Shown here: in pieces, positions 1 through 7,545 of the stretch
Position numbering within the stretch: position 1 is the stretch's first letter
Layout: each line of letters opens with the position of its first letter
Source: Acidiferrobacteraceae bacterium
GTDB taxonomy: Bacteria; Pseudomonadota; Gammaproteobacteria; Arenicellales; UBA868
Direction of reading: 5' to 3'
NCBI GenBank assembly: GCA_002731295.1
Contig: PCBE01000085.1
Span: 16,360-27,419 of the forward strand
Length of the DNA stretch: 11,060 bases
Program-made: the position numbers and the translations under genes
Notes under the pieces: model-generated
Told to the model about the DNA's origin: nothing
Databases searched by the model: none
The model's input: the letters and a program-made list of their open reading frames with translations, nothing else

Positions 1-558
1 ATTGATGTCCGCCATGTTCCAGCACTCGCCGGAACGGTAATCTGCATGACTTAAATAGACGATTGCGGTATCAGTATTGAAAGAATCGATCAGTTCGTCT
101 CTTGATGCGCACACCTTAACTTCGGGTGGATCGGGATGATTGCGATTAAGTCCTTGGGCCACGTACAGATCGGTAGGGAAATTGCCGTCTTCGGTCAATA
201 TCGTGCTGCCTGATTTGCGAGATTGCCAGGCATAGGTCAGAATTTTGTAGAGGTTTACCGTGGTGTTATCACAGACAACGACGTTGCCCTGACCGGCACC
301 CATCAAGTGGGCGATGGCATCACCGATCTGGCGCGGTCTGTCCAGCCACTCGGTGTGGTTCCACCCCTGGCGACGCAGCTCCACCCATTCGTCGGTGCAG
401 AAGGATGCCAACCGATCCGGCACCGCTGCCGGCATGGCACCCATCGAATTCGCATCCAGAAAAATTGTGTGTTTTTGCGGTGGCTGAAATCTTGCTTTAA
501 ACCCTGACAGCGGATCTTGGGCGTCCAGCTGCTGGCAGTGAGTGCGGTCAATGGCCAT
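1..558 (-). CDS. kynU: Kynureninase, N-terminal 186 residues (3' end beyond the left edge)
   Basis: Kynureninase is a cytosolic PLP enzyme that hydrolyses L-kynurenine to anthranilate and L-alanine. Reading the minus strand from the ATG at 558 gives one open frame of 186 codons to base 1 with no stop, so the gene is partial. Visible family motifs are FLDANSMGAMP (residues 33-43, matching the usual FLDGNSLG), GWNHTEWL (65-72), VVVCDNTTVNLYK (93-105, PLP-site Thr region), NFPTDLYVAQGL (126-137, the PLP-stacking Phe and Asp segment) and LSHADYRSGE (169-178). The catalytic PLP-lysine lies further on and cannot be seen. Family length is about 400-420 residues, so roughly half is present. The start is fixed by an in-frame TAG at 562-564, immediately upstream. 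No strong Shine-Dalgarno is seen. The gene is divergent from the hyuA-like gene. An unrelated PLP aminotransferase-fold hydrolase is unlikely given the motif set. Confidence 0.93.
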   Translation of the reverse strand, partial: MAIDRTHCQQLDAQDPLSGFKARFQPPQKHTIFLDANSMGAMPAAVPDRLASFCTDEWVELRRQGWNHTEWLDRPRQIGDAIAHLMGAGQGNVVVCDNTTVNLYKILTYAWQSRKSGSTILTEDGNFPTDLYVAQGLNRNHPDPPEVKVCASRDELIDSFNTDTAIVYLSHADYRSGECWNMADIN

Positions 559-597
559 GGTCTAGTTGTCCAGTTGCGGTTAGTTTTGTCCCTATTC

Positions 598-628
598 TTG
601 CAATTATGCAATATAATCTGCAATATTG
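598..628. repeat. TGCAAT repeat cluster, candidate operator
   Basis: TGCAAT occurs at 599-604, 607-612 and 619-624. The last two copies extend to the 8-mer TGCAATAT (607-614 and 619-626), spaced 12 bp start to start. The first two form an inverted repeat, TTGCA-ATTA-TGCAA (598-611). CAATATTG at 621-628 is itself palindromic. The cluster overlaps the TATAAT box at 612-617, a position where a bound repressor would block transcription. The repeats are seen directly; the operator role is inferred, and no regulator gene is in the window to pair with it. Confidence 0.4.
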
Positions 629-657
629 TAAGTAATTTTCACCAATGTACGGTGCAC

Positions 658-663
658 AGGAGA
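658..663 (+). promoter_or_regulatory. Ribosome binding site of the hyuA-like gene
   Basis: AGGAGA lies 7 nt before ATG 671 but only 4 nt before the in-frame GTG at 668. The spacing therefore favours ATG 671 as the start. Confidence 0.7.
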
Positions 664-670
664 TTGGGTG

Positions 671-2773
671 ATGGGTGAGGGGGCCTGCCGCTTGGCCGTA
701 GACATCGGCGGTACATTCACGGACGTTGTGCTTTGGTCGGCGGAAGGTCAGACCACCGCCAAAGTATTGACGACAGCCCAAGCGCCTGAACAAGGGGTGC
801 TGACCGCGGTTCACCAGGTGCTCAATAAGACCGGACGGTTGCTTTCGGATGTGAGTCTAATGATTCATGGCACCACGTTGGCGACCAATGCTCTCATTGA
901 GCGCAAAGGGGCCATTACCGCATTTCTAACCAGCGATGGATTTCGGGACATTCTCGAGATGGGTTATGAAAAGCGATTCGCTCACTACGATTTGAATGCT
1001 GCCCGGGCAGCGCCGCTGGTGCCTCGCTCTTTACGATATACGGTACCTGAGCGGATGACCGCAGATGGACGTGTACAAGTGCCGCTTGATCAGGGCGCGG
1101 TTCGCGAGGTCGCCAAGTCATTAGAGAGCGCCGGCGTGGAAGCGATTGCTGTCGGCTTCATTCATGCGTATGCGTATGGACGGCACGAGCAGATGGCGGC
1201 AGAAATACTCCAGGCTGAACTGCCCGGGGTGCGCATTTGTCTTTCAAGCGACGTTTGCCCAGAGATGCGCGAATACGAACGCTTCTCTACGACTTGTGCA
1301 AATGCCTATGTACAGCCACTGATGGCCGGTTATCTTGATCGATTGAGTAATCTTCTGATTCACGAGGGACTGCACAGTCCGCTCTACCTGATGATGTCGG
1401 GTGGCGGACTGACAACGCTGGATCAGGCGGTTCGTTATCCAGTGCGCCTTATTGAATCCGGGCCCGCCGGTGGGGCACTCATGTCTGCACGACTTGCTTC
1501 AGCCCGAAAACTCGACAATGTACTGTCGTTCGATATGGGGGGCACCACTGCAAAGATCAGTCTGATTCAGAACGGCCAACCTGACCGCAGTGCAACGTTT
1601 GAAGTGGCCCGTGAGTACCGCGATATGAAAGGCAGTGGGTTGCCGGTCCGAATTCCCGTTATCGACATGGTCGAGATCGGTGCAGGCGGTGGGTCCATCG
1701 CTCGAGTTGATACGCTGGGGCGCATCGGTGTGGGTCCTAACAGCGCCGGGTCGAAGCCTGGACCCGTGTCTTACGGGATGGGTGGCGAAGAACCCACGGT
1801 GACGGACGCAGATCTGGTTTTGGGCCGACTCGACAGCCGCCGCTTTGCAGGTGGCGGGCTGCAGCTCGATGAACAGGCTGCTCGCACCGCATTGGCAGTG
1901 GCTATTGGTGAGCCGCTGGCTCTTGATGAGTACTGGCCGGCAGCAGGTGTGATTGAGATGGTGGAAGAAAATATGGCGAATGCGGCTCGCGTTCATGCCG
2001 TCGAGCGGGGCAAAGAATCCGGCGAGTACACGATGATTGCGTTTGGCGGAGCCGCACCCCTTCACGCGGCCCGACTCGCTGAAAAACTGGGAATGGATCG
2101 CGTAATCGTACCGCCGGGTGCCGGAGTGGGTTCGGCTATTGGCTTTCTACAAGCGCCGGTGTCTTACCAGGTTGTCCGAAGTCTGAGAATCTTGATCGGA
2201 ACCGAGGATCTCTCACCGCTGATCGAACTGCTCGACCAGATGCTTGATGAAGCCACCCAGATCGTTGTTGCCGGCAGCAGCACCGAATCTCTCAAACACG
2301 CCCGAGAGGTCGCCCTGCGTTATCTGGGGCAGGGGCACGAACTGTCTGTCAATCTCCCCGACGGTCCAGTCACCGCCCAGATGCTGGAACTTGTCCGGCT
2401 CGACTTTGAGTCGTTATATCGACAGGTTTATGGTCTGACGATGCCCGACATTGCAGTCGAGTGTGTCTCCTGGTCCGTCACAGTCATGACACCTGCTGCT
2501 GCGGTGACGTTTGTGCATGAACCTGCCCGTAAGCAGTTACTCAAACCGTGCGAAACCCGGTCAACCTACGACCCGGCAGACGGTGTGATGGCAGATGCTG
2601 GACTGTACTGGCGGGCCAAGTTGAATCCAGGTGACTGGCTGGTTGGACCTGCACTGGTTCAGGAAGATGAAACGGTCACATTTGTACCGTCTGGATACAC
2701 CTGCAGCGTAGACGAAGGGCTTGCACTTGTCGTTGATCGAGAAAGCACCGATGCCATGGGGGCTATGTCATGA
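671..2773 (+). CDS. Hydantoinase/oxoprolinase family protein, HyuA-type (ATP-binding) subunit
   Basis: This is a 700-residue protein of the HyuA / N-methylhydantoinase A / acetone carboxylase beta family, an ASKHA-fold ATPase partner of a HyuB subunit. Family members use ATP to hydrolyse cyclic amides (5-oxoproline, hydantoins, oxindole-acetate) or to phosphorylate ketones for carboxylation. Seen in order: DIGGTFTD phosphate-binding motif (residues 11-18), HGTTLATNALIE (66-77), ESGPAGGA (262-269), DMGGTTAK (288-295), a Gly-rich IPVIDMVEIGAGGGSIA stretch (328-344), VGPNSAGSKPGP (354-365), FGGAAPLHA (458-466) and PPGAGVGSAIG (481-491). The C-terminal ~150 residues match the usual Hydantoinase_A C-terminal region less sharply. 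Length is normal for a stand-alone HyuA. It shares a 4-nt ATGA overlap with the next gene, so translation is coupled and the two products probably form a complex. No acetone carboxylase gamma-type gene follows. The substrate cannot be read from sequence. Confidence 0.93.
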   Translation: MGEGACRLAVDIGGTFTDVVLWSAEGQTTAKVLTTAQAPEQGVLTAVHQVLNKTGRLLSDVSLMIHGTTLATNALIERKGAITAFLTSDGFRDILEMGYEKRFAHYDLNAARAAPLVPRSLRYTVPERMTADGRVQVPLDQGAVREVAKSLESAGVEAIAVGFIHAYAYGRHEQMAAEILQAELPGVRICLSSDVCPEMREYERFSTTCANAYVQPLMAGYLDRLSNLLIHEGLHSPLYLMMSGGGLTTLDQAVRYPVRLIESGPAGGALMSARLASARKLDNVLSFDMGGTTAKISLIQNGQPDRSATFEVAREYRDMKGSGLPVRIPVIDMVEIGAGGGSIARVDTLGRIGVGPNSAGSKPGPVSYGMGGEEPTVTDADLVLGRLDSRRFAGGGLQLDEQAARTALAVAIGEPLALDEYWPAAGVIEMVEENMANAARVHAVERGKESGEYTMIAFGGAAPLHAARLAEKLGMDRVIVPPGAGVGSAIGFLQAPVSYQVVRSLRILIGTEDLSPLIELLDQMLDEATQIVVAGSSTESLKHAREVALRYLGQGHELSVNLPDGPVTAQMLELVRLDFESLYRQVYGLTMPDIAVECVSWSVTVMTPAAAVTFVHEPARKQLLKPCETRSTYDPADGVMADAGLYWRAKLNPGDWLVGPALVQEDETVTFVPSGYTCSVDEGLALVVDRESTDAMGAMS

Positions 2774-4431
2774 AAGCAACCTTGGGGCATCAGTCTCGTC
2801 AGTCAATCGATAAACAGGTGATGTGGACCCGTCTGATCTCGGTGGTTGAGGAACAGGCCCAGGCGCTGCTGCGTACGGCATTCGGGTCAGTGGTGCGGGA
2901 AGCGGGTGATCTGTCTGCTGGTGTGTACGACCTTAAAGGTCAGATGCTGGCTCAGGCCGTCACGGGTACGCCCGGACACGTGAACACGATGGCGATGGCC
3001 GTCAGCCATTTTCTCGAGCGTTTTCCGGTTGAAACGATGAAGCCGGGAGATGTTTTTGTAACCAACGATCCCTGGATGGGAACCGGGCACTTGTTTGACT
3101 ACGTGACGCTGACACCGGCTTTTCGCGATGAGGATCCCGTTGCTTTTTTTGCCTCGACCTGCCATGTCACCGATGTTGGTGGGCGTGGGTTTACGGCCGA
3201 TGCCGGTTCAATGTTCGAGGAAGGGGTGCTTATACCCCATATGCGGATTCGATCAGCAGGTACATTGAATGATGACCTGCTCGGTATTATTCAAGCCAAC
3301 AGTCGCAACCCGGTCGAGGTCATGGGTGATATTCGTTCGCTGTTGTCCTGCAACGATGCGGGTGTCGCGCGTTTCGCAGATATGCTTGACGAGTTCGGAC
3401 TCGATTCGCTGGATGATCTTTCTAGACACATCATTGAATCGTCCGTCACTGCCATGCGCCAGGCGATCCACTCCGTGCCAGATGGCGTTTATAGCGCGCA
3501 GATGACAATCGACGGCTATGAAAAGCCGATCGCACTCGAGGCTCGTTTGACAGTAGATAAGGAAAGAATTCATCTGGACTATAGCGGGTCATCCTCGGCC
3601 TCACGCTTTGGCATCAATTCGCCCAAGTGTTATACGGACGCTTATTCTGTGTTTGGCCTTAAGTGTGTTATTGCACCGGATGTCCCTAACAATGCCGGTT
3701 CACTGGGGTGCTTTGAAGTAGAGGCCGAGCCAGGCTCCTGCGTGGCGCCTGAGCGCCCTGCACCCGTGACGGCACGGCATGTGATCGGGCAGATGTTGCC
3801 GGACCTTGTTTTTGGGTGCCTGGCACAGGCGCTGCCTGACCGAGTACCGGCCGAGAGTGCGGGTTCAATCTGGGTGCTGGCGATGGCGAGCATGGAGGAT
3901 GCCACTGGTGGGGCGCGCTTCAACGTGATGAACGTGGGACTGGGCGGCATTGGCGCAGGACCCGGGTACGATGGCATGAGCACAACGGCGTTTCCGTCCG
4001 GTGTGGGTACGATTCCGATCGAAGTGACTGAAACAGAGTCTCCTCTGATCTTCCACCGTAAGGAGCTTCTGCCGGATTCAGGCGGTGCCGGTGCGCAGCG
4101 TGGTGGTCTATCTCAGGTTATAGAGGTGGGGCATGTTTTTTCTGAACCGTTTCTGGTGTCGGCGGCGACCTGGGACCGTCTGAACTATCCGGCCCGCGGA
4201 CGCATGGGTGGGGATGACGGCAGGGCTGGCGCGGCATATCTGGGTTCCGGTGAGCGGCTGATTGGTAAAAAGACGCACCGAATCCCCGCCGACCAAACGC
4301 TGGTCATCGAAACGCCCGGGGGCGGGGGTTTTGGCGATCCTGAAACACGCTCTGATGAGCAGATCGAAGCGGATACCGAGGCTGGTTACGTGAGTGAGGC
4401 TGGTGCGATCACGGATTACCACAAACACTAG
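2770..4431 (+). CDS. Hydantoinase/oxoprolinase family protein, HyuB-type subunit
   Basis: This is a 553-residue HyuB / N-methylhydantoinase B / acetone carboxylase alpha family protein, expected to be the catalytic partner of the HyuA-like protein. Visible family motifs are GTPGHVNTM (residues 66-74), PGDVFVTNDPWMGTGHLFD (92-110, the conserved NDP...H..D region), STCHVTDVGG (129-138), SRNPVEVMGDI (178-188), VTETESP with a downstream DSGGAGAQRGG segment in the last third, and the C-terminal PGGGGFGDP signature (516-524). Length is typical of HyuB; acetone carboxylase alpha is longer. The ATG at 2770 overlaps the upstream stop by 4 nt. Hydantoinase, 5-oxoprolinase, oxindole-acetate hydrolase and acetophenone-carboxylase-type activities are all possible. 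The family is certain; the reaction is not. Confidence 0.93.
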   Translation: MKATLGHQSRQSIDKQVMWTRLISVVEEQAQALLRTAFGSVVREAGDLSAGVYDLKGQMLAQAVTGTPGHVNTMAMAVSHFLERFPVETMKPGDVFVTNDPWMGTGHLFDYVTLTPAFRDEDPVAFFASTCHVTDVGGRGFTADAGSMFEEGVLIPHMRIRSAGTLNDDLLGIIQANSRNPVEVMGDIRSLLSCNDAGVARFADMLDEFGLDSLDDLSRHIIESSVTAMRQAIHSVPDGVYSAQMTIDGYEKPIALEARLTVDKERIHLDYSGSSSASRFGINSPKCYTDAYSVFGLKCVIAPDVPNNAGSLGCFEVEAEPGSCVAPERPAPVTARHVIGQMLPDLVFGCLAQALPDRVPAESAGSIWVLAMASMEDATGGARFNVMNVGLGGIGAGPGYDGMSTTAFPSGVGTIPIEVTETESPLIFHRKELLPDSGGAGAQRGGLSQVIEVGHVFSEPFLVSAATWDRLNYPARGRMGGDDGRAGAAYLGSGERLIGKKTHRIPADQTLVIETPGGGGFGDPETRSDEQIEADTEAGYVSEAGAITDYHKH

Positions 4432-4510
4432 TGTATGCCGTCTCGACCAACTGAATCGCATTTTGGGCAGCTGAACCGGCTGTTCAAGAGTAATACAGGC
4501 GGCTAATCGT

Positions 4511-6136
4511 ATGCATACCGTCAGCCAGCTGATTGATGCCCGTGCTGATATAGGCCCCCAGAAAATCGCTGTTATCGATAGAGGCGGGGTCTGGACTTAC
4601 GCCGAACTTGCTGCAGAATCGCGGCGTCTTGCTGGTGGCTTACTCAAGCTGGGTATCGGCTTGGGTGATCGGGTCGGTTTCTGGCTACCGAATATTGCCC
4701 AGTACCTTACACTTCATATCGCCTGTGCCCGGATTGGGGCAATCACTGTATCAATCAATACCCGTTATCGCTCGAGTGAGGTCGGCGACATTGTGGGGCG
4801 ATCGGGTTGCCGGGCACTCGTGCTGTGGCCGTCATTCAAGGACATTGCATTCCTCGATATCTTGGCAGAGGTCGATCGCACAGATCTGGAACAGCTTGAA
4901 TTTCTCATCACCTACAGCGAAGGCGAGCAGGAAATTCAGTTACCGGGACGACTATTAAGCCAGTGCTCCGTGCCCTATACCGACCTTGCACGGTCGGAGA
5001 TGTTTACCAGTGACGGAGCCACTGCGCAAAACGGTGTGGTTGTTTTTACCACCTCGGGGACCACGGCTGCGCCTAAGTTCGTTCTGCACAGTCAGGCCAG
5101 TATCAGCCACCACGCGCATGATGTGGCTTCGTTTTTCGACTGGAACGAGCCGGACGCTGTACTGCTTCAAGTATTGCCGCTGTGTGGTACGTTCGGACAT
5201 GCCGGCGCGATGGCAGCTTTATCAGCTGGCTGCCCGATGGTGTTGATGCCTGCGTTTTCTGACCATGAAGCTGTTCAGCTTATGCAGTCACATCGGGTTA
5301 CGCACTGTAACGGCTCGGATGAAATGTTCGCTAGGATGCTTGCAGCTGCAGACGATCCCTATCCATTTCCACTGTTTCGGTCCGGCGGTTATGCTGCTTT
5401 TAATCCTTTGTATCAGGATATTGTTGCCAGGGCTCATGATCGTGGAATGAACCTGGTTGGTCTGTATGGCATGAGTGAGATCCAGGCACTTTATGCCCGT
5501 CAGGACCCTTTAGCATCTGTCGAGCGGCGTGGACGATGCGGTGGCTATCCGGCGTCGACAGATTCCCAGGTACGTGTACGCGATCCTGAGAGCAAAGAGA
5601 TACTGCCCCATGGGCAGGTGGGTGAGCTCGAGGCGACGGGCCCCAGTCGCATGATCGGTTATTTGGACGACGCGACCGCCACTGAATCAGTTTTCACCAG
5701 CGATGGATTTGTACGTAGCGGGGATCTGGGCTATACGGAAAGCGATGGTGGTTTTGTATTTCTGGGCCGGATGGGTGACGCTATCCGACTGGGCGGGTTT
5801 CTGGTCAATCCGGTTGAGATTGAGCAGCATATTGAGCAGCATCCCGCGGTTGAAAGAGTGCAGGTGGTGGCGGTGGATACCCAGGCCGGTACAAGAGCCT
5901 ACGCATTCGTAATCCCTGCGGAAAATGCCCCCCTACATGAAGATGCTTTGCTGGCCCACTGTGCCAGCGGTATGGCGAGTTTTAAGGTTCCCATCGGAGT
6001 CCAGTTGCTGAATCAATTTCCCGTGACCGAGAGTGCCAATGGCATCAAAATTCAGAAAAGCCGTCTGCGTGAAATGGCAGGCGCTCGGCTGAGTCGGGAT
6101 AGACAGCCCCCCGACATCGATTCAATAGACCCTTGA
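4511..6136 (+). CDS. AMP-forming acyl-CoA synthetase (class I adenylate-forming enzyme)
   Basis: This 541-residue enzyme activates a carboxylic acid with ATP to an acyl-AMP and then transfers it to CoA. Seen are the P-loop-like TTSGTTAAPK (residues 180-189), the adenine-site GLYGMSE (317-323), RSGDLGY with the ribose-binding Asp405, GRMGDAIRLGG (419-429, hinge region) and a C-terminal ANGIKIQKSRLRE whose Lys513 is the likely catalytic lysine. Length is normal. All key residues are present, so it should be active, but the acid substrate cannot be predicted. The ATG at 4511 is preceded by a modest AGGCGG (4497-4502). It lies 79 nt after the hyuB-like gene with no convincing terminator between, so it is probably co-transcribed. 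An aromatic or aryl-alkanoic acid substrate would fit the neighbourhood, but that is inference. Confidence 0.92.
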   Translation: MHTVSQLIDARADIGPQKIAVIDRGGVWTYAELAAESRRLAGGLLKLGIGLGDRVGFWLPNIAQYLTLHIACARIGAITVSINTRYRSSEVGDIVGRSGCRALVLWPSFKDIAFLDILAEVDRTDLEQLEFLITYSEGEQEIQLPGRLLSQCSVPYTDLARSEMFTSDGATAQNGVVVFTTSGTTAAPKFVLHSQASISHHAHDVASFFDWNEPDAVLLQVLPLCGTFGHAGAMAALSAGCPMVLMPAFSDHEAVQLMQSHRVTHCNGSDEMFARMLAAADDPYPFPLFRSGGYAAFNPLYQDIVARAHDRGMNLVGLYGMSEIQALYARQDPLASVERRGRCGGYPASTDSQVRVRDPESKEILPHGQVGELEATGPSRMIGYLDDATATESVFTSDGFVRSGDLGYTESDGGFVFLGRMGDAIRLGGFLVNPVEIEQHIEQHPAVERVQVVAVDTQAGTRAYAFVIPAENAPLHEDALLAHCASGMASFKVPIGVQLLNQFPVTESANGIKIQKSRLREMAGARLSRDRQPPDIDSIDP

Positions 6137-6183
6137 TCGGAGACCGGCTCGCTAGCAAAGTTTCCCGAACGTGCTTGCCTGAT

Positions 6184-6213
6184 TTGTTAAAGTACTACTG
6201 AGGCAATTTAAAT
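6184..6213 (+). promoter_or_regulatory. Possible promoter before the TfdA-like dioxygenase gene
   Basis: In the 107-nt gap after the synthetase gene, TTGTTA (6184-6189) and TTTAAA/TTAAAT (6207-6213) are spaced 17-18 bp apart, resembling a sigma-70 promoter. The match is partial and by eye only. The gene could equally be read from upstream. Confidence 0.25.
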
Positions 6214-6231
6214 TCACCGAATCTTGGTATC

Positions 6232-6237
6232 GAGAGG
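6232..6237 (+). promoter_or_regulatory. Ribosome binding site of the TfdA-like gene
   Basis: GAGAGG ends 6 nt before ATG 6244. An in-frame TTG at 6238 abuts the site and would have no spacing, so ATG 6244 is preferred. Confidence 0.65.
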
Positions 6238-6243
6238 TTGGCT

Positions 6244-7110
6244 ATGACGATAGAGCTGCGGCCATTGCACGACGATTTTGGAATCGAGATTCTGAACGTT
6301 GATATCAGTGCTGGCCTAGATGATGCGGAATTCGCGGAAATCGAACGAGCTGTTGAGGACTACTCGGTAGTACTCATTAAGCATCAGAACCTCGATGACG
6401 ATCTGCAACTGGCATTCGGCAATCGGCTCGGTGAGCTCGAGTTTGACCATGTGACTTATGGTCGTGACCGTCGTATCAACTACGTCTATCGGATCGGAAA
6501 TATTGATTGGGACGGCAACCATATGCCCGCCAGTCACGAACGCGTTGTGTTTTCGACCGGGAATCAGATGTGGCACAGCGACTCGTCATTCAGACCCGCG
6601 CCCGCGAAGTTTTCGATTTCCTATGCCTATGAGGTTACGCCCCAAGGCGGTGAGCTTGAATTCGTCAGCGCTAGAGCAGCTTATGCTCGTTTGCCCGAGT
6701 CAATACGGTCCACCATTGATGATCTGGTTGTGACGCACGACTATGTATTCTCCCGGAGTAAGGTCAGCCCGGATGCAGTGACGCCGTCACATGCTGAGTC
6801 GTTGCCACCGGTTCCCCAGCGTTTGGTTCGTACCAATCCGGTCAACGGAAAGAAGAATTACTATGTCGGTTCTCATGCGCGTTCAGTTGAAGGCTGGTCG
6901 GATAGCGATGCCCGTGTGCTACTCGACGATTTGCTTGATCGCGCTATCCAGCCCGAGTGTATTTACAGCCACCGCTGGGAGACCCAAGATCTTCTGATCT
7001 GGGACAATCGATGCGTTCTGCATCATGGTCGTCCTTTCGATGCCGATCGTTATCGGCGTCGGATGCATCAGATACGCGTCACTTGTGGTTGTTCTTCAAT
7101 GGACGAATAG
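6244..7110 (+). CDS. TfdA/TauD-family Fe(II)/2-oxoglutarate-dependent dioxygenase
   Basis: This 288-residue enzyme belongs to the family that couples 2-oxoglutarate decarboxylation to hydroxylation of a substrate. Hydroxylation often breaks a C-O, C-S or C-N bond, as in TfdA (2,4-D) and TauD (taurine). The iron triad is visible: H111 and D113 in MWHSDSSFRPAPAKFS, and H260 in WDNRCVLHHGRPFD. The WHSDSSFRP stretch, the EFVSARAAYARLP region and the PQRLVRTNP segment resemble TfdA more than TauD, and the length is close to TfdA's. R272 (12 residues after H260) sits where the 2-oxoglutarate-binding Arg is expected. The position 16 after the His, a second active-site Arg in TfdA, is Gln276. It follows the synthetase gene in the same orientation and is convergent with ridA. 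Substrate unknown. Confidence 0.9.
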   Translation: MTIELRPLHDDFGIEILNVDISAGLDDAEFAEIERAVEDYSVVLIKHQNLDDDLQLAFGNRLGELEFDHVTYGRDRRINYVYRIGNIDWDGNHMPASHERVVFSTGNQMWHSDSSFRPAPAKFSISYAYEVTPQGGELEFVSARAAYARLPESIRSTIDDLVVTHDYVFSRSKVSPDAVTPSHAESLPPVPQRLVRTNPVNGKKNYYVGSHARSVEGWSDSDARVLLDDLLDRAIQPECIYSHRWETQDLLIWDNRCVLHHGRPFDADRYRRRMHQIRVTCGCSSMDE

Positions 7111-7123
7111 CCGTTTCGACGGC
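7110..7123 (+). terminator. Possible weak terminator hairpin after the dioxygenase gene
   Basis: GCCGT-TTCG-ACGGC is a perfect 5-bp stem with a UUCG tetraloop that begins on the last base of the stop codon. It lies between two convergent genes, where a bidirectional terminator is expected. No U-run follows on either strand, so intrinsic termination is doubtful. Confidence 0.3.
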
Positions 7124-7155
7124 AATACGTCTGGTTGTTAAACCGAGCGAGTCTG

Positions 7156-7545
7156 TTAGCTTTTTGCAGCCCAAGCTTCGATTTCAACAAGGATGTCAGG
7201 TGATGCCAGTCCGTCGACAATCACCAGTGTCGATGTAAAGATCGTTTCATCGCCGATTACCCGAGCCCTTGCCAAACGGTAGTCCTCAATAAAGCGTGAG
7301 TCGGTTAAGTACACCGTGGTTTTGACCAGATCTGATTTGCGCATGCCCTGATCGCGTAGACAACTCAAAATATTGCGCAGAGTCTGTTCCGTCTGTTTGC
7401 GAATGCCGTTTGCGAGGTTGCCTTTTTTGTCTATACCGACCTGGCCGGAAAGGACCAGCCATTGTGCATTGGCGGGCACCAGGGTCGTATGACAGTATTT
7501 ACCCAGGGGTTTGTGAACCATCGCTGGATTTGAAGAAATATTCAT
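7156..7545 (-). CDS. RidA/YjgF-family protein lacking the canonical deaminase arginine
   Basis: This is a 129-residue Rid-family protein (YjgF/YER057c/UK114 fold, usually a cytosolic trimer). Archetypal RidA hydrolyses reactive enamine/imine intermediates made by PLP enzymes. Seen are WLVLSGQVGID (residues 29-39), QTEQTLRNILSCL (51-63), DLVKTTVYLTD (72-82), FIEDYRLAR (85-93) and the C-terminal VEIEAWA (120-126). The segment that normally reads PAR-S with the catalytic Arg (Arg105 in E. coli RidA) reads FTSTL here (103-107), placing Ser or Thr at the Arg position. This argues for one of the Arg-less Rid subfamilies. The start at 7545 is preferred over the ATG at 7557 because a GGAGG (complement of 7551-7555) lies 5 nt before 7545, while 7557 has no such site. 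The gene is convergent with the dioxygenase and divergent from the isomerase-like gene. Confidence 0.9.
   Translation of the reverse strand: MNISSNPAMVHKPLGKYCHTTLVPANAQWLVLSGQVGIDKKGNLANGIRKQTEQTLRNILSCLRDQGMRKSDLVKTTVYLTDSRFIEDYRLARARVIGDETIFTSTLVIVDGLASPDILVEIEAWAAKS

Larger units (their letters stand above)
559..670. promoter_or_regulatory. Divergent kynU / hyuA-like promoter region
   Basis: This 112-bp AT-rich spacer separates the minus-strand kynureninase start from the plus-strand hyuA-like start. It must hold the promoters of both units unless they are read from elsewhere. A perfect TATAAT hexamer at 612-617 is a candidate plus-strand -10 box. The matching -35 is poor: TTGTCC at 586-591 is 20 bp away, and nothing better lies at 17 bp. 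This suggests an activator-dependent promoter. Three TGCAAT copies surround the -10 box (separate entry). The minus-strand promoter is less clear. Confidence 0.5.

Noticed and set aside
303..623. Antisense-looking minus-strand open frame of 106 codons
   Set aside because: It is out of frame with the clear kynureninase reading from 558 and has no recognisable motif.
1499..2065. Minus-strand open frame of 188 codons inside the hyuA-like gene
   Set aside because: The plus strand carries conserved HyuA motifs across the whole stretch; the antisense product is unrecognisable.
4432..4510. Possible terminator between the hyuB-like and synthetase genes
   Set aside because: Only 4-bp stems (CAGC/GCTG) with no following T-run are present.
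4511..6136. Apparent damage to the catalytic-lysine motif, because GIKIQK differs from GKIQK
   Set aside because: The lysine is present as K513, and related synthetases have the equivalent NGTKIQK form, so the site is probably intact.
6203..6211. GCAATTTAA shared with 10803-10811, both shortly before gene starts
   Set aside because: A 9-mer of AT-rich sequence seen twice is weak evidence, and the flanks differ.
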